Positions 11,930 through 22,722 of a DNA stretch of 64,000 nucleotides are shown here, piece by piece; position 1 is the first letter of the stretch; every line of letters begins with the position of its first letter. The position numbers were made by a program, and so were the translations under genes. This DNA is from Gnetum montanum. Taxonomy: Eukaryota; Streptophyta; Gnetopsida; Gnetales; Gnetaceae. The stretch spans positions 545,687-609,686 of the forward strand of contig MNCI01030115.1 of assembly GCA_015680685.1 (NCBI GenBank), read 5' to 3'. The notes beneath the pieces were generated by a model. That model ran no database searches. It worked only from the letters and a program-made list of their open reading frames with translations, and had not been told where the DNA came from.

Positions 11930-14583
11930 TTGTTTGAGGTGGTGGTGGCTCTTCCATTGGTTGCTTCCCCTTATCATTAGGCTTTTGAAATCTATACTAG
12001 TTTAGGAGCATCTAAATTTTTTCTTCTTCCATTCTAGGATTGTGAACTATCCATGCTAATGAACCAATGTTTGATGGAGTCAGCATGTCCCATGGGCATG
12101 GAAGCTATAGAAATAGCTAATTTTCTTTGATGTACCAAGCTAAAAACTATCTCCTTTCCTCTTTGAATGCTCTAGAATTTTCATGTAGTTCTTGGTAGTC
12201 TAATAATCATCTAGCCAAGTTTGCTACTACATCTTTTTACTTGTGGTAGCTAGCCTTTACTGGTTACAATTTAGAGCTTGCCACTTGGAGTTTCTACAAG
12301 GCATCTTTACAATTCGCAAACTCTTTATCATATAGTACGTAACTGACTACTACTTATTGTTCTAACTCATTTCTAAGCTTGCCTATTACTAACATGGTCA
12401 AGTTAGCATAATGGAGATTAGCAATCCCATGTACTCTTTTAGGTCCTTGATCTATAGGTCTTTGTTCTTTACTTCTACTTGGTGGATAAGGGCATAACTA
12501 TCTAGAATGGGTTACCAGCCATGATTATGTACTTATATGGTGTTGATTACGGCCTTTGCCATTTGGATTTCCTTCTCTTTTATCTATTTTTACATGCCCA
12601 CTTGGTCACAAAAGTGTTCCTCGAGCTTCTCATGTTTCTTTGCCTCATTTTGGAACATGTTGATTTCAATCATTGATTTTTGTCTAATGATGCATACCTC
12701 CTCCATAGAGAGGGTTTTTTTTGCTCTTGTGAGGTGGCTCATATCTTGGTGAATCCTCACCAAATTTTCCCTTAACTAGTGGATACTTTCTTCTAAAATT
12801 TTTTTTTTTTGTTTTTTCACCATGGTCAACCTCATATTATCAGTAGTAAGTTGTTTATTCTCCTCCTATACTATCATAAGTGTCTTCACATGTGCATACA
12901 TTTGTGCTTCATCTACAAAGGCATTCCATACTACTTTCTCCTTCTCAATCTGGTAATCTGCTTTGTTCTAAATTTCTTGATCTGCTTAGGTGCAAAAAAT
13001 TATATGGGATATATAATTTTTTCTCTCAGGGCTATGAGTTATTCTTATAGTTTCAGAACTTCTACTTATACATGCTCTACCTTGGTCTTTGTTATGACCA
13101 ATTTTCCTTTGATAATTATGAGTATAGACTATACTACAGTGACATCACTAGAGATGTCAAATAGTGTTTTCATGACTTGCCCAATCTATAGTAGTCTATT
13201 GACCACATCCTCATGACCAGCAAGAATCATTGAGATTCTAGCTAACATTTGAGCATTTATGGCTCTAGTTAGAGCTATTGGGGGCACAAAAAGTACGTTG
13301 AAGTTTTGCTGATATGATATGTAAACATTTTTACTACTATCACTACATCCTAATGTTGCATTACCACAACTGTGGTTCCTTCTCCAATCATCAACACCAC
13401 TTGGAATGATGCAATGTTCTCGGAGATTTGTTGTGATCATTGTACCTCTTCTCTTGACTATAATGAAATTTTTTCACTTACTAGATTAGTTGAAACTATG
13501 GTTCTCATGGAATTATTAATAACTTTATACATATTAATCTCTTCCCTCATTCCCTAGCTGATTATTTCTACAAACTACTATAGCTGGCTTATTGATGGTC
13601 TATAATCTTATGGCAGTAGTGGTGGAACTTGTTGTTCTTATTGCTATTGTTGTTGTTCTTGGCCACTAAGCCCTACTTGTTGTTGTTATTGTTGCTCTTA
13701 TTCCTATTCTTACTATTGCTCTTCACCATGGTATTTCCTTGGTGGAGCTATTTTAAGCCACTTAGCATACGAAGCATGTTGGGCTCTTCTGGGAATGTCA
13801 TTGGTGTATCCTAAGATTTCAGCTAGCTTACACAACTTCCTAACAAGCTAAGAAAATGAAAGTGTTCACTTCTTTACCTTCTTCTCTTGAAATCACCTTT
13901 GGATTTCCATGAAGTACATTTGTGTGAGGTTGGCATTGTATTTTCCCATCAAAATTGCATTACCTCTAGCTACATAAGTTGATAGTTAATTAGGGACTTT
14001 TGTTGGAAATATGTGATAAGTTAGCTCATTATAGCCTTTATCTTCTTTACCATAAGCCCATTTCAACTATAGCTTTTTGGTTTTAGGATCAGATCGGGCG
14101 AATAGATGTGCTACCCATGCCCCTTCATTGGGTATGTTTAGAGATTCTACAATTTCCTTGATTGAGAATTAGATTGAGATTCCTTCAATGTTGATAATAG
14201 TACCCTCTTCCTCATTGTGCTAAAACTAATATGTTTCTCCAAGACACCATTCAAGATTCTGTGATAGGATAGGCCATAGTGATGATGCTTGGAGTTTTGT
14301 CCTTATTGCTTCAAGAACAAATTCCATAAATAGGCCAAATTTCATTTTTGCAACCACTATGATCACGATGGATCTTGCTTGAATTACTTGGAGACAATCA
14401 TGTGACAACATGAGGTGTTGTCCTCCTCCTATAGAAGGAGTATCTTGATGAATGCTAAATTATTATGCTTCCTACTTGTGTTCTAATTTTTGGCCTCCAT
14501 TTTGACCTCTATCTTGACCTCTTAGTCTCCTACTTACTCCTTGTGAAGGTCCTCCTTATGTTCCTCCTCTTCTTGGGGGCCAT
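11930..14583 (-). pseudogene. Element B extra ORF: globular/coiled-coil protein of unknown function
   Basis: Minus-strand coding remnant of about 880 codons between the antisense ORF and the 3' LTR. It opens at the ATG at 14583 just after a splice-acceptor-like ATTATAG, with a basic start (MAPKKRRN). Recognisable in order: SSLWPILSQNLEWCLGETY (14285-14229); EGAWVAHLFARSDPKTKKL (about 14130); ELTYHIFPTKVPN and ILMGKYNANLTQMYFMEIQ; LVRKLCKLAEILGYTNDIP (about 13820); a Q-rich stretch (13740-13630); a long K/E/L-rich coiled coil (about 13000-12500); and LPCPWDMLTPSNIGS near 12090. D has a homologue and E a truncated one. The middle part recalls the 'putative plant transposon protein' domain of plant retroelements, but only loosely. 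Scattered stops show it is dead in this copy. Confidence 0.6.
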
Positions 14584-14645
14584 CTATAATTATTAATAAA
14601 TTAGAATTACTAAGGTTTTTCTATGTATTCTTAATAGTTTCATAC
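14584..14645 (-). other. Intron-like signature before the extra ORF of B (62 nt)
   Basis: The minus strand reads GAGTAAG|GTATGAAAC ... TTCTAAT ... AATTATAG|ATGGCC. Donor, branch-like CTAAT and acceptor are all present, and the acceptor abuts the ATG of the extra ORF. Confidence 0.65.
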
Positions 14646-15104
14646 CTTACTCATACCCTTAGTTTTATTAAGTTATTTGTTACTAAGATTGTAGAGTTAG
14701 AAAAATTTTCAAAAAGTTACCCCATAGGTGTTAATCTCTTGATAGCCCTTCACAATTACTCATTTTGTCCCTATGTATGATGGTCATTAGTTCATAAGAT
14801 CATTAATTAAGTGTTTTGAATATAATATGTTTGATTATTCTTTAAAAATTCCAACTATTTCTTCATACTTACCCTTAAAATACCTTTTGTGCATAAGAAT
14901 ATTTTTAAAAATTGGCTCAGATTTTCCTCACTAGCACCCCCCATAAATAAGTTGAGCACTTCATGATCAAATATGTTTGAAAAGCACAAAAATTAGAGCA
15001 ATATTAATCAAGTTATGGCTTGGGAAAGTTAGGAGGTAATAGCTTAGATTGGACAAGAAAATTTAAAAAATCTCCCTTGTTGCAAATGAAAAAATATGAA
15101 AAAT

Positions 15105-15195
15105 CAGCTAAGTCCCATGGTATATCTAGTTTTTGAGGACTTGATATTAGGACTCAACATTGGAGTTTTGATAGTGATGTAAACCCAATATCAAA
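15105..15195 (-). promoter_or_regulatory. Internal GATATT/GATATC boxes upstream of the extra ORF of B
   Basis: The minus strand contains TTTGATATTGGG, a CAATGTTGAG block and CTAATATCAAG, which resemble the LTR U3 boxes of B and E (for example CAATATCAAG in E). They lie about 480 bp upstream of the intron donor at 14645. The resemblance is partial and weaker than in element D. Confidence 0.35.
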
Positions 15196-15489
15196 GCCCA
15201 AGAAAATTCATTTTTTATAAGGGTTTGATGGAAAAAATTAATTCTTTTGAATGTTTATAAGGTTTTAAGATTTCTTAGAGGATTTGGATGATGAAAATAT
15301 GATTAGTTTTGTCAAGAAATTCATCATTGGAAGTTCATAGAGAAGGAATCTTGACTATGAAAGTTTACAAGCTAGGTAAGAAGGATAATGAATTCATATT
15401 TTTAGAATGGATAGAGTAAATGATATGGAAAGTATTTATTGATATTTGGAATGTTTAAGATGATGTGGAATTTCTTGGCAAGTATAGGA

Positions 15490-15740
15490 AACAATAGTTA
15501 TACAAGTGGATCCTCCCCAAAGCAATCTCCAGCCCTTAATGCCCTTGTATAACCACACCTAGATTTGTCCTTAGACACTTCAGGAGTTGAATGTGATGCA
15601 TACCTGTTTAGCAAAACACACATGTTAGTACCACCAAATTGGGAAAATAACTCTATGTTACTCAAATTATTCAAATAGTGAGATGAGATGGAATTAGAAG
15701 GGATTGTAGAAATCAAGACATGATGTGTCTTACAATAGGC
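15490..15740 (+). pseudogene. Antisense accessory ORF remnant of element B
   Basis: The plus strand near 15508-15560 encodes SGSSPKQSPALNAL, matching NGSSPKQAHALNAL of the antisense ORFs of A and C. The remainder is frameshifted. The position relative to the extra ORF is the same as in D and E. Confidence 0.5.
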
Positions 15741-16385
15741 ATAATGAATTCTTGTGTTTTATTATTCGTTAAAGCAATCACTAGCCTTTCTATCCAAGAT
15801 TCAATCCAAGTACAAACCACATTCTAGTGACATCACATTATTTCATCTCTTGTAATTACAACTGTGAGACTATCAATGTTGAAAGGAGTATTGTCACTTG
15901 GCTTATTGTCCAAGGGAGGAGTTTTATTTATGGAACTTATGGTTTTTTTTTTAGATTTCTAAGAAGCTACCTACTTTTAGGCATGAGTAACATGTCTTTC
16001 TAGTGGGATTCCTAGAAATTTATTTTATGCTATTTTTATTTTTATTTATGTCAATCCTTTTAAGGTAGCACTTATTTTACTCTTACCTCCATTTTTCATT
16101 AGATCTACAAGGATGTAATACAACCTTAGCAATATAATAGAACTCACAGTAGTAATATAAAAAGAAACCACAAATCCCTTGATGTCACACCCTTTACATT
16201 CTCTCTTGGTTCTTCACTTTTCTATCTAGGCATAATGAGCACAAGTATATTCTTAGTTGTATGATGGAAAAGAATACCATTATGGCCATGATAATGGCCA
16301 TGATAAGAACCTTTTATTAATGGAATGGATGGATGGAGTATGTGGGCTCACTATTTAAATAATTAGGCTCTTATGACTTGATAAT
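15741..16385. other. Element B 3' internal noncoding region up to the C insertion
   Basis: AT-rich sequence homologous to 30720-31380 of E (for example TGGGCTCACTRTYYAAATAATT). No reading frame is recognised. It resumes on the other side of C at 23740, and the E counterpart is uninterrupted, which confirms the C insertion point. Confidence 0.6.
16381..16385. repeat. Target-site duplication of element C (ATAAT)
   Basis: ATAAT directly precedes the C 5' LTR and is repeated at 23740-23744 directly after its 3' LTR: a 5-bp target duplication inside element B. Confidence 0.9.
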
Positions 16386-17292
16386 TGATGGGACGTGATA
16401 TTGCGGTGCACCGCCATATCTATAAATAAGAGGTGGCTTTCCTTTATTTTCTCATCCTAGGCTAGAATTAGGGAAATTCTGGAAGATTGGTCACTCTAGA
16501 GATAGAATCTTTTCCATGTGCCCACAATAGGAGTCCTAAAAGTGAACAGATCTTTATTTGAGCAACATTGTACCTGAACGCAATTTGTGTACGGCAATAA
16601 AGACGAGCTTCTTGGATAAACCTTGCAGTGCATGGAATAGGATTTTATTATTAGTTATTTCCTACATGTTATTTATTACCTGCAATAGTGCAGAATGAGT
16701 ATGACTTGATTACGAGCATTTAACAATGTGTACAAATAATCAAGGAACGGATGCTCATCATGATTAGATTCTCTCACCCTTATCTCATAGTAACGCGGGA
16801 TGAGTACGACTTGATTACAAGAATTTACGGATGTGTACGGATAGTCAAGGAATGGATGCTCATCATGTTTAGGCTAGTTAAGTGCCTCAGTACGACCACT
16901 TCGAGCACGTGCATTACGTGTGGTGATCCCAATAACAATTAGTGTTTGGTAGCCACGGTTGCATAGGTTCAAGGTGTGTATGGTAAGTGGGAACGAATGT
17001 TGACACTAGGTAATTTAGACTTAGTGCATTAGTTAGAGTTAGCCCGTAGTTTCTCAACCCTTCCCTTGTTAGTGTAGAAGATATAAAACATAAAAGACCA
17101 TAAAAATCATATACCTCATACTTGCTTAACCATACACCATGACAACCACAAGTAAGTCTAGGAAGACAACGAATAATTAACCCTAAGTGTTCCATGGGGC
17201 GTGTAGGCATTTAGTCTATGGAGTTTGATTGGATCATACATGCTATTCTTGTATTCATATGGTTGAGTGTAGGGGTATCTTGCCACTCATCA
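16386..17292 (+). mobile_element. Element C: 5' LTR
   Basis: Plus-strand LTR of 907 bp, from TGATGGG to CTCATCA. TATAAATA is at 16421-16428 and AATAAA at 16596-16601. Only about 35 bp separate the LTR start from the TATA box; the 3' LTR has about 145 bp there, so roughly 110 bp of the GATATCGC palindrome array is missing. Confidence 0.9.
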
Positions 17293-17293
17293 T

Positions 17294-17311
17294 TGGCACC
17301 ATTTCCGGGGA
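17294..17311 (+). other. Element C primer-binding site (tRNA-Asp)
   Basis: TGGCACCATTTCCGGGGA, one base after the LTR end, matches the complement of the tRNA-Asp 3' end with three mismatches. Confidence 0.85.
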
Positions 17312-17435
17312 CTAAGTGTTTGTGCACCGAATAGAACATAAAGGATATCACTCACATTCTTGGGAGCCTAAACAAACCTTCAGGTTAATTAATTAAACAA
17401 GAACTATATAACGGTGAAATAGCACACTGATAAAA

Positions 17436-19420
17436 ATGACTTCTTCTCACAAAAGTAATTCACTACCTAGGACTAACACTAGAGACAGTTGGCAGCATAC
17501 AACACATAACCAAAATCAGCCAAGTCCTAAAAAATATAAGATAGGCTATACTCATCCCAATGAGTATATTCTAGACTTTACTTTTATCCTCCATCAAGAT
17601 GAACAACTACGATGGAGAGATTTGCAAGGTAACATCGTGTTACCCCCAGATCGATCAGTCTCTAACATGCTCTTCTGTGCTTTGGCATAGATTAGCATGA
17701 TAGAATTATTTGCTGAATATGTTGCTGAAGACATTGATATGAGGGATTATCATCCCACAGACACACAATGTATTAGGGACTTAAGGTAGGAGAGTCAATA
17801 TACACTGCTGAAGCGCAAAGCCTCACACATCCTTAGCAAAATAGGAGATGAGGAAGCCCCTTATAATGGGTTCTTTAGCAAACAATGTTCCCCCTCCTAA
17901 CGATGGTGAGGAGGTAAGGCATCAAAACCTATGCTGAATGATACATAACACTAGTTCTGATCCCCATGAACACCAGCTATTCACGGAAGGAACAACAACT
18001 CACACTAAGGACGAGGACTTAGATCGTTATAACGATCGGGGTTGAAGCATCCAAAGAGAAGGTAAGAAACATCATCATGGTGATGGTTCCCCTTCTTCTT
18101 CTCTTTCATCTCACCACTCACCCTCTCCTTCCACATCTGGGTATAGCCATCATGAACAGAACGGTGAGGGTAAAGGTAAGGAAGATGAGAGACCTCGACA
18201 GGAAAGTTAAGAGAGAGGACAAGGGCAAGGATGTAGGAAGAGTAGGGAACCATGAAGACATCACAGGAATCATGAAAGAGATGATCATGATGAGCCCCTA
18301 CTCACAACCTGAAGTATGCTTGACATCACAGAGGCTGTTAGGATTCCAACAAGGCACCAAAAGGACAGTCGGATCAAGCGTTTAGATATGAATAATATCC
18401 CATGTTTTGAAGGGGGATATAACACTGATTCACATAATCATTTATAGGAATTTCACGATGCCTATGCCTTGAAAAATATAGAAAATAAGTGGCAAAAACT
18501 TAAGTTGTTTCCAAGGACACTCATCAAAGAAGCAAAGAGTTGGTACCGGTCCTTAGAACCAGAAACCATTAGGAGGTGGAATCTGATGCTTGAACTCTTC
18601 AACGATAAATATTAGACGTATTCCAGAGTGTCCAATTTGAGTAAGCAGATCCAAGGCTAGAAACAAGGTACTTATGAACCCTTGGATGCTACCATGTCCC
18701 ACTATTATACATTGTTACATTGTTGCCTGGGCCATGGGTACGCTCAATGGGATCAACTTCGCCACATCGTGGATGGGCTAAGGCATGAAATGAGAAGAAC
18801 CCTTGGGACTTATGCCCAAGGGAGACTATCACGACTTAGAACCCATGAAGTACAGTGCTTGTTGGAACAAGTAGCACAAGAAGAGGGTAAACTACATAAG
18901 AGGGAAAGTGTGGAAGAATACAACCACAATCCCTCCCTTCAAAAGAAGAGAATGAAATTCTGTGATGAGGAGGATGAGTCACCACTCGAAGAGTTGGTGA
19001 ACCGAAAAATCTTGCCGATCCAAAAATTAACAATTGAGGTATCAGCTAAGGTAGATCAGTTGCGGGATTCCTTAGACTCCAAACTTGAAAGTGTTTTGAA
19101 AATCGTAGAAGAGTCTAAGGATGAATGAAGTAGTGACAAAGGTAAAGCAAAGCAAAGAAATTCAAGCCCTGCACATAACAAGGGTAAGGGGAAAATTCCT
19201 ATCTCTAATGAGGCTATGGACTCTGACATAGACAATGATGGTGGATGTGAGATCTACCAATATGACCATCCTAAGGGATGTTGCTCAATTATCTCACATC
19301 TACAGGTGTGTGGGGTGTATGCACTAAATCAAAAACTCAACCAATGGCAAACACCCTGAAGGTTACCTTATCCACAAGGTAATTCAAGGTAGTTGCACCA
19401 AACACTAATGTACTATCCAA
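17436..19420 (+). pseudogene. Element C gag, degenerate
   Basis: Opens MTSSHKSNSLPRTNTRDS at 17436, in the same context as the other gag starts. The first 84 codons are open and contain DFTFILHQDEQLRWRDLQGN. The central part is broken by many stops and shifts (18000-18680). A later open stretch, 18682-19128, has the core block HYYTLLHCCLGHGYAQWDQL, DGLRHEMRRTLGTYAQGRL, and a charged coiled coil (ESPLEELVNRK, KLESVLKIVEESKDE). GCEIYQYDHPKGCC at about 19237-19280 is the altered zinc knuckle. It encoded the particle protein. Confidence 0.75.
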
Positions 19421-20680
19421 GTGGAACTCCACCATAGCCCATCGGATAGCATCAACAGTGGCAATACCCACAGTCATGGGGGATGCCACCGTTGACACAA
19501 CAGTACCTTTACCAGCAGCCCTATTCTTATGGTTATTATGCAGCAGTTGATTTCTCTAGGTGACTTTATGGGTCACACAACTCCCCAACATCACTACCAA
19601 GTTTAGGAGTACTTTAGAAGAACTCCTTCTCCTCCAAGAGACATCTCACATTCATTCCATCCTCCAACTCCATTCACTCCTCTTCCACCTGTAGTTCCCA
19701 TACAACCTGTTCCAACAATTCAAGGGAAACTCCCTACTCAACCGCAGTAACGTAACACTGCAAGAGATGTAAATATTCAACCTGGTGCTTGGTCTGACAA
19801 TTGTACAAAGAAAAGGTCTTTCTTCAGAACCAAAATCCCAGATAAACTCTTGCAACAACAAGCAGTTGAGTACATGTACATGCCTCCACCATCTAACACT
19901 TCGGAGCATCCTTTAGTCCAAAATAACTGTATGCATACGGTTATGTTGACACATACCGTAACCGACTGGATCAAGGTAGGCCACCTTCCCAGGAAACTAT
20001 CTGACCCTGGGAGCCCTTTAATCTATCTACAAATCACTAGGAATGCACCACTCTTCTTGACTCAGTTCCAAAGTCAATTTAATATCATGAGAAATGTATC
20101 AAATCTGGAACCTACCCCAACTTAAGAAGAGTAACATTCAACTAGAGCTGACTGACCAGTCCATTACCATTCCCTTAGGATTGGTGGAGGACATCATCAC
20201 CACTGTGTGTGGGTGGTCATACCCAGCCAATTTCCTGGTGATTGAAGTTAACAACAAAGGGGGCTTTCCAATTATAATGGGAAGGCCATGGCTAAGTACA
20301 ATAGATGCGTACCTAGGGATCTGTGATCTTTCCTTGCAAATATCTAAAATAAATATTTACGAAAAGATTGAGAAAGAGAAAGTTCTGTGCATCACATACA
20401 ATGACACAGAGGGTGATGACATGGAAGAATGTTCAGCATTGCTTCCATGTGAGTGGTGTACCCAAGAAATACAAATTTAAAGGTGCCTGTATGTAGCAAC
20501 CACACCAGTAGTAGACACCCCGTGGTTGACAGCTACTAGAAAGAGCAAACTAATATGCACAGAACGAACTGAGGAAACTTATGCTAACAACAAAGGCATA
20601 GACACATTAGAATATGAGTGTTTCCAACTTCCACCCCTCAACCTAAAAACATCAATGGGAAGCAGTTGGGAAATTTTATG
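19421..20680 (+). pseudogene. Element C gag C-terminus and protease, degenerate
   Basis: A proline/glutamine-rich stretch (19470-19800) leads into a protease-like region. 19850-20125 carries MLTHTVTDWIKVGHLPRKLS; 20094-20480 carries SITIPLGLVEDIITTVCGWS, GGFPIIMGRPWLSTID and DLSLQISK. The segment with the catalytic D-S-G is frameshifted and decayed near 20040-20095. After LPPLNLKTSMGSS (about 20660) the frame runs straight into the post-pol polypurine motif at 20727, so reverse transcriptase, RNase H and integrase are deleted. The copy of the polypurine motif inside gag is at 19472-19482. Confidence 0.7.
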
Positions 20681-20726
20681 AAATTCAAATAGACGTTCAT
20701 TATTTCGGATCTCTCCCTTGCAATTT

Positions 20727-20737
20727 AGTCATGGGGG
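20727..20737 (+). repeat. Element C second polypurine motif
   Basis: AGTCATGGGGG followed by AGATGG, just after the end of the coding region. The other C copies are at 19472-19482, 22146-22156 and 22710-22720. Confidence 0.7.
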
Positions 20738-20739
20738 AG

Positions 20740-21705
20740 ATGGCAGCCTATTCTAACCATTGGAGGCCCTTAATTCTTTTTAGTTTTTGTTTTACATATT
20801 TTCGTTTTACAAGTTTTTATTTTACACATATTTGTTTTACAAGTTTTTGTCTTACACATTTTTGATTTAGAAATTTTTTTTTTTACAAATTACTTTAAAT
20901 TTTCTTATTTTTGTTTTACAACCTTGTTCTACTTTTCCATTTTTTGTGTGTGTTTGTGTGTGTGTCATCCACCATGTAAGTTCGTCACCTAATAAGTGTT
21001 CTTCATGATGGTATGAACTATTTTTCATTAATTGCTAATGTTTGGTTTTTACCTTTAAGTTACAATGTTGACACTAAGGTATGTTCTTTTGATATGGCAG
21101 GCAATGAGTCCACTTCATCCATCCATCCACCAAAGTCTAAGATTTCTCTTGGCTTGAAAATGTATAGTCCCCTTCCTAATAAGAACTTTAATGAATCGGT
21201 GACTGGGTACTTCTCAAACTAAGGAAGGACTCAAGGTTTGAAAAGGGTGTGACTTTAAGGAAACTTGATGCATTTATGTTGACCATTCTTTTGGGTTCTT
21301 GGATGTTTTCTTCTTGAGTTTTCCTGCCATTCTGATGTTAGCAATTATCAAAAGCCAAGACAATAAAAATAATAAGTCTTTGCATGGTGTGGTTCTCACA
21401 CATAAAAACACAAAACACAAAAAGCAAAAAATAAAAAACAAAGAAAGTAAGAATTTAAAGCACACCCCTTAGAAAAAATAATATCTTAGGCTACAAGCAC
21501 TGGTTATGAAACCAGAAGATTTCCCTCTAACTAAGGCCCTTCTCACTTCCCATTCTCTTCTTTGTTTCGTCGAAATGGTGGTGGCTCTTGGAGGAAGCAT
21601 TCTTGCTACTCAAGTGGATGGTTTGGCCAAGTGTGTTGATGCGAAGTCACTAGATGTGGTTGGTTTGAAGCTGGAGTTGGAATGAGATTTTCCAAGTCAC
21701 ATTAA
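20740..21705. repeat. Element C 3' untranslated region with T-rich minisatellite
   Basis: 20775-20930 is a degenerate tandem repeat built on TTTTGTTTTACA-like units, followed by a short TG microsatellite at about 20945-20965. F has the same tract at 56255-56345. The rest has no convincing reading frame; the short ORFs here are not conserved in the other copies. Confidence 0.6.
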
Positions 21706-22130
21706 TCATGAAACACACAAGGGGTTGTACACCACCTTGTTCTTGGGATTCCATTCCATCCTCTTCTCTCCACCCTTCTCTCCACTATTCACCTCATTGT
21801 CGGTTGTATCATTTGTGTATGTTTTGGTAGATACATTATTTCCTTTTTGGTAAATTCTCACGGTTAAGACTTTAACTCTTATTCCAAAAGACATTCCCAG
21901 AGCCTACGGACTCTCTGAATGTGGGTTTGTTAGGGCATTAAGGGCATGTGCCTGCTTTGGGGAGGACCCACTAGCATTCCTATTTGGTGCATCAATTAAA
22001 CTCTTTCCCTTAACATTTTTCAATTAATTTTATTTTGTTCATTTCCATCTTGACATCTATTTTATCGATGTCCTAGTTGTCTCTTTTTCTCCATCTTCTT
22101 GTTCTTATTCTTTCTCCATGCTCTCGCTAC
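21706..22130 (-). pseudogene. Antisense accessory ORF remnant of element C
   Basis: The minus strand has SGSSPKQAHALNALTNPH near 21985-21935, then an open 62-codon piece (21894-21706) ending in GEKRMEWNPKNKVVYNPL. Both blocks match the 143-codon antisense ORF of F. It is partly frameshifted. Function unknown; an antisense ORF between pol and the 3' LTR is a known feature of some Tat-lineage elements. Confidence 0.6.
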
Positions 22131-22145
22131 CGGAGGTTCACAATT

Positions 22146-22156
22146 AGTCATGGGGG
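22146..22156 (+). repeat. Element C third polypurine motif
   Basis: AGTCATGGGGG followed by TACAGG, at the 5' end of the antisense ORF; F has the same motif at 57655-57665. Confidence 0.7.
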
Positions 22157-22278
22157 TACAGGGCCCATTTTTTCGATATTCTCCTAACCCCTACACCTTC
22201 GGTAGTCATCATTTATATATCTCCAAATTCGTAATTAGCCATACCACAACCCAGCCAATGGACTTACACCGAAGCAAG

Positions 22279-22338
22279 GTATTACCCACATTGAAATTCA
22301 TTTACCCTTGCTAATATAAGACTATGTTGTGTGTGCAG
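22279..22338 (+). other. Intron-like signature of element C (60 nt)
   Basis: The sequence reads GCAAG|GTATTACC ... TTGCTAATAT ... TGTGTGCAG|ATG. All three splicing signals are intact, and the acceptor is followed directly by an ATG. Confidence 0.65.
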
Positions 22339-22560
22339 ATGCCGATCATGCAATAATGGACTGGATCTGGAAGGAGCACTTGGAATGGAGCGATGCTGAA
22401 AGTAGTTAGGCAAGGAGCAAGATCAATGATGCACTTATGGATGGACAATGAAAGGTGTAATTTGGGCATTGGCAGCAGCAAGACTTATTCTCTCTTCTCC
22501 TCTCCTCTTCTCTCTCCTCTTTTCTCTCAAGTTACCAAATGAGGCCTAATGTCAATGTAA
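22339..22560 (+). pseudogene. Short extra exon of element C
   Basis: From the ATG at 22339 a short frame contains ARSMMHLWMDNERCNLGIGS, matching A (CLWMDKKKCNLGIGS) and F. A stop near the start and a frameshift break it. No domain is known. It sits where B and D have their long extra ORF. Confidence 0.4.
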
Positions 22561-22709
22561 TAAGGTGTTCACCTTTGTTGTCATGAACACCAGTCTGTTA
22601 TGTCTTGTAATGATAATCCATTCACATATCATCCCATTAGTTCCATTCCCTCAATAATCCCATACCTACATGATTTTATTGTAATGAACTCGAGAAGGAG
22701 TTTTCATTT

Positions 22710-22722
22710 AGTCATGGGGGTA
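22710..22722 (+). promoter_or_regulatory. Element C polypurine tract at the 3' LTR
   Basis: AGTCATGGGGGTA immediately before the 3' LTR start at 22723. Confidence 0.85.

Noticed and set aside
12809-13216. Open 135-codon plus-strand frame
   Set aside because: It is antisense to the extra ORF of B and rich in F, L, I and S, a by-product of the K/E-rich coiled coil on the minus strand.
13629-13814. Poly-leucine plus-strand frame
   Set aside because: It is the reverse complement of the Q-rich linker of the B extra ORF.
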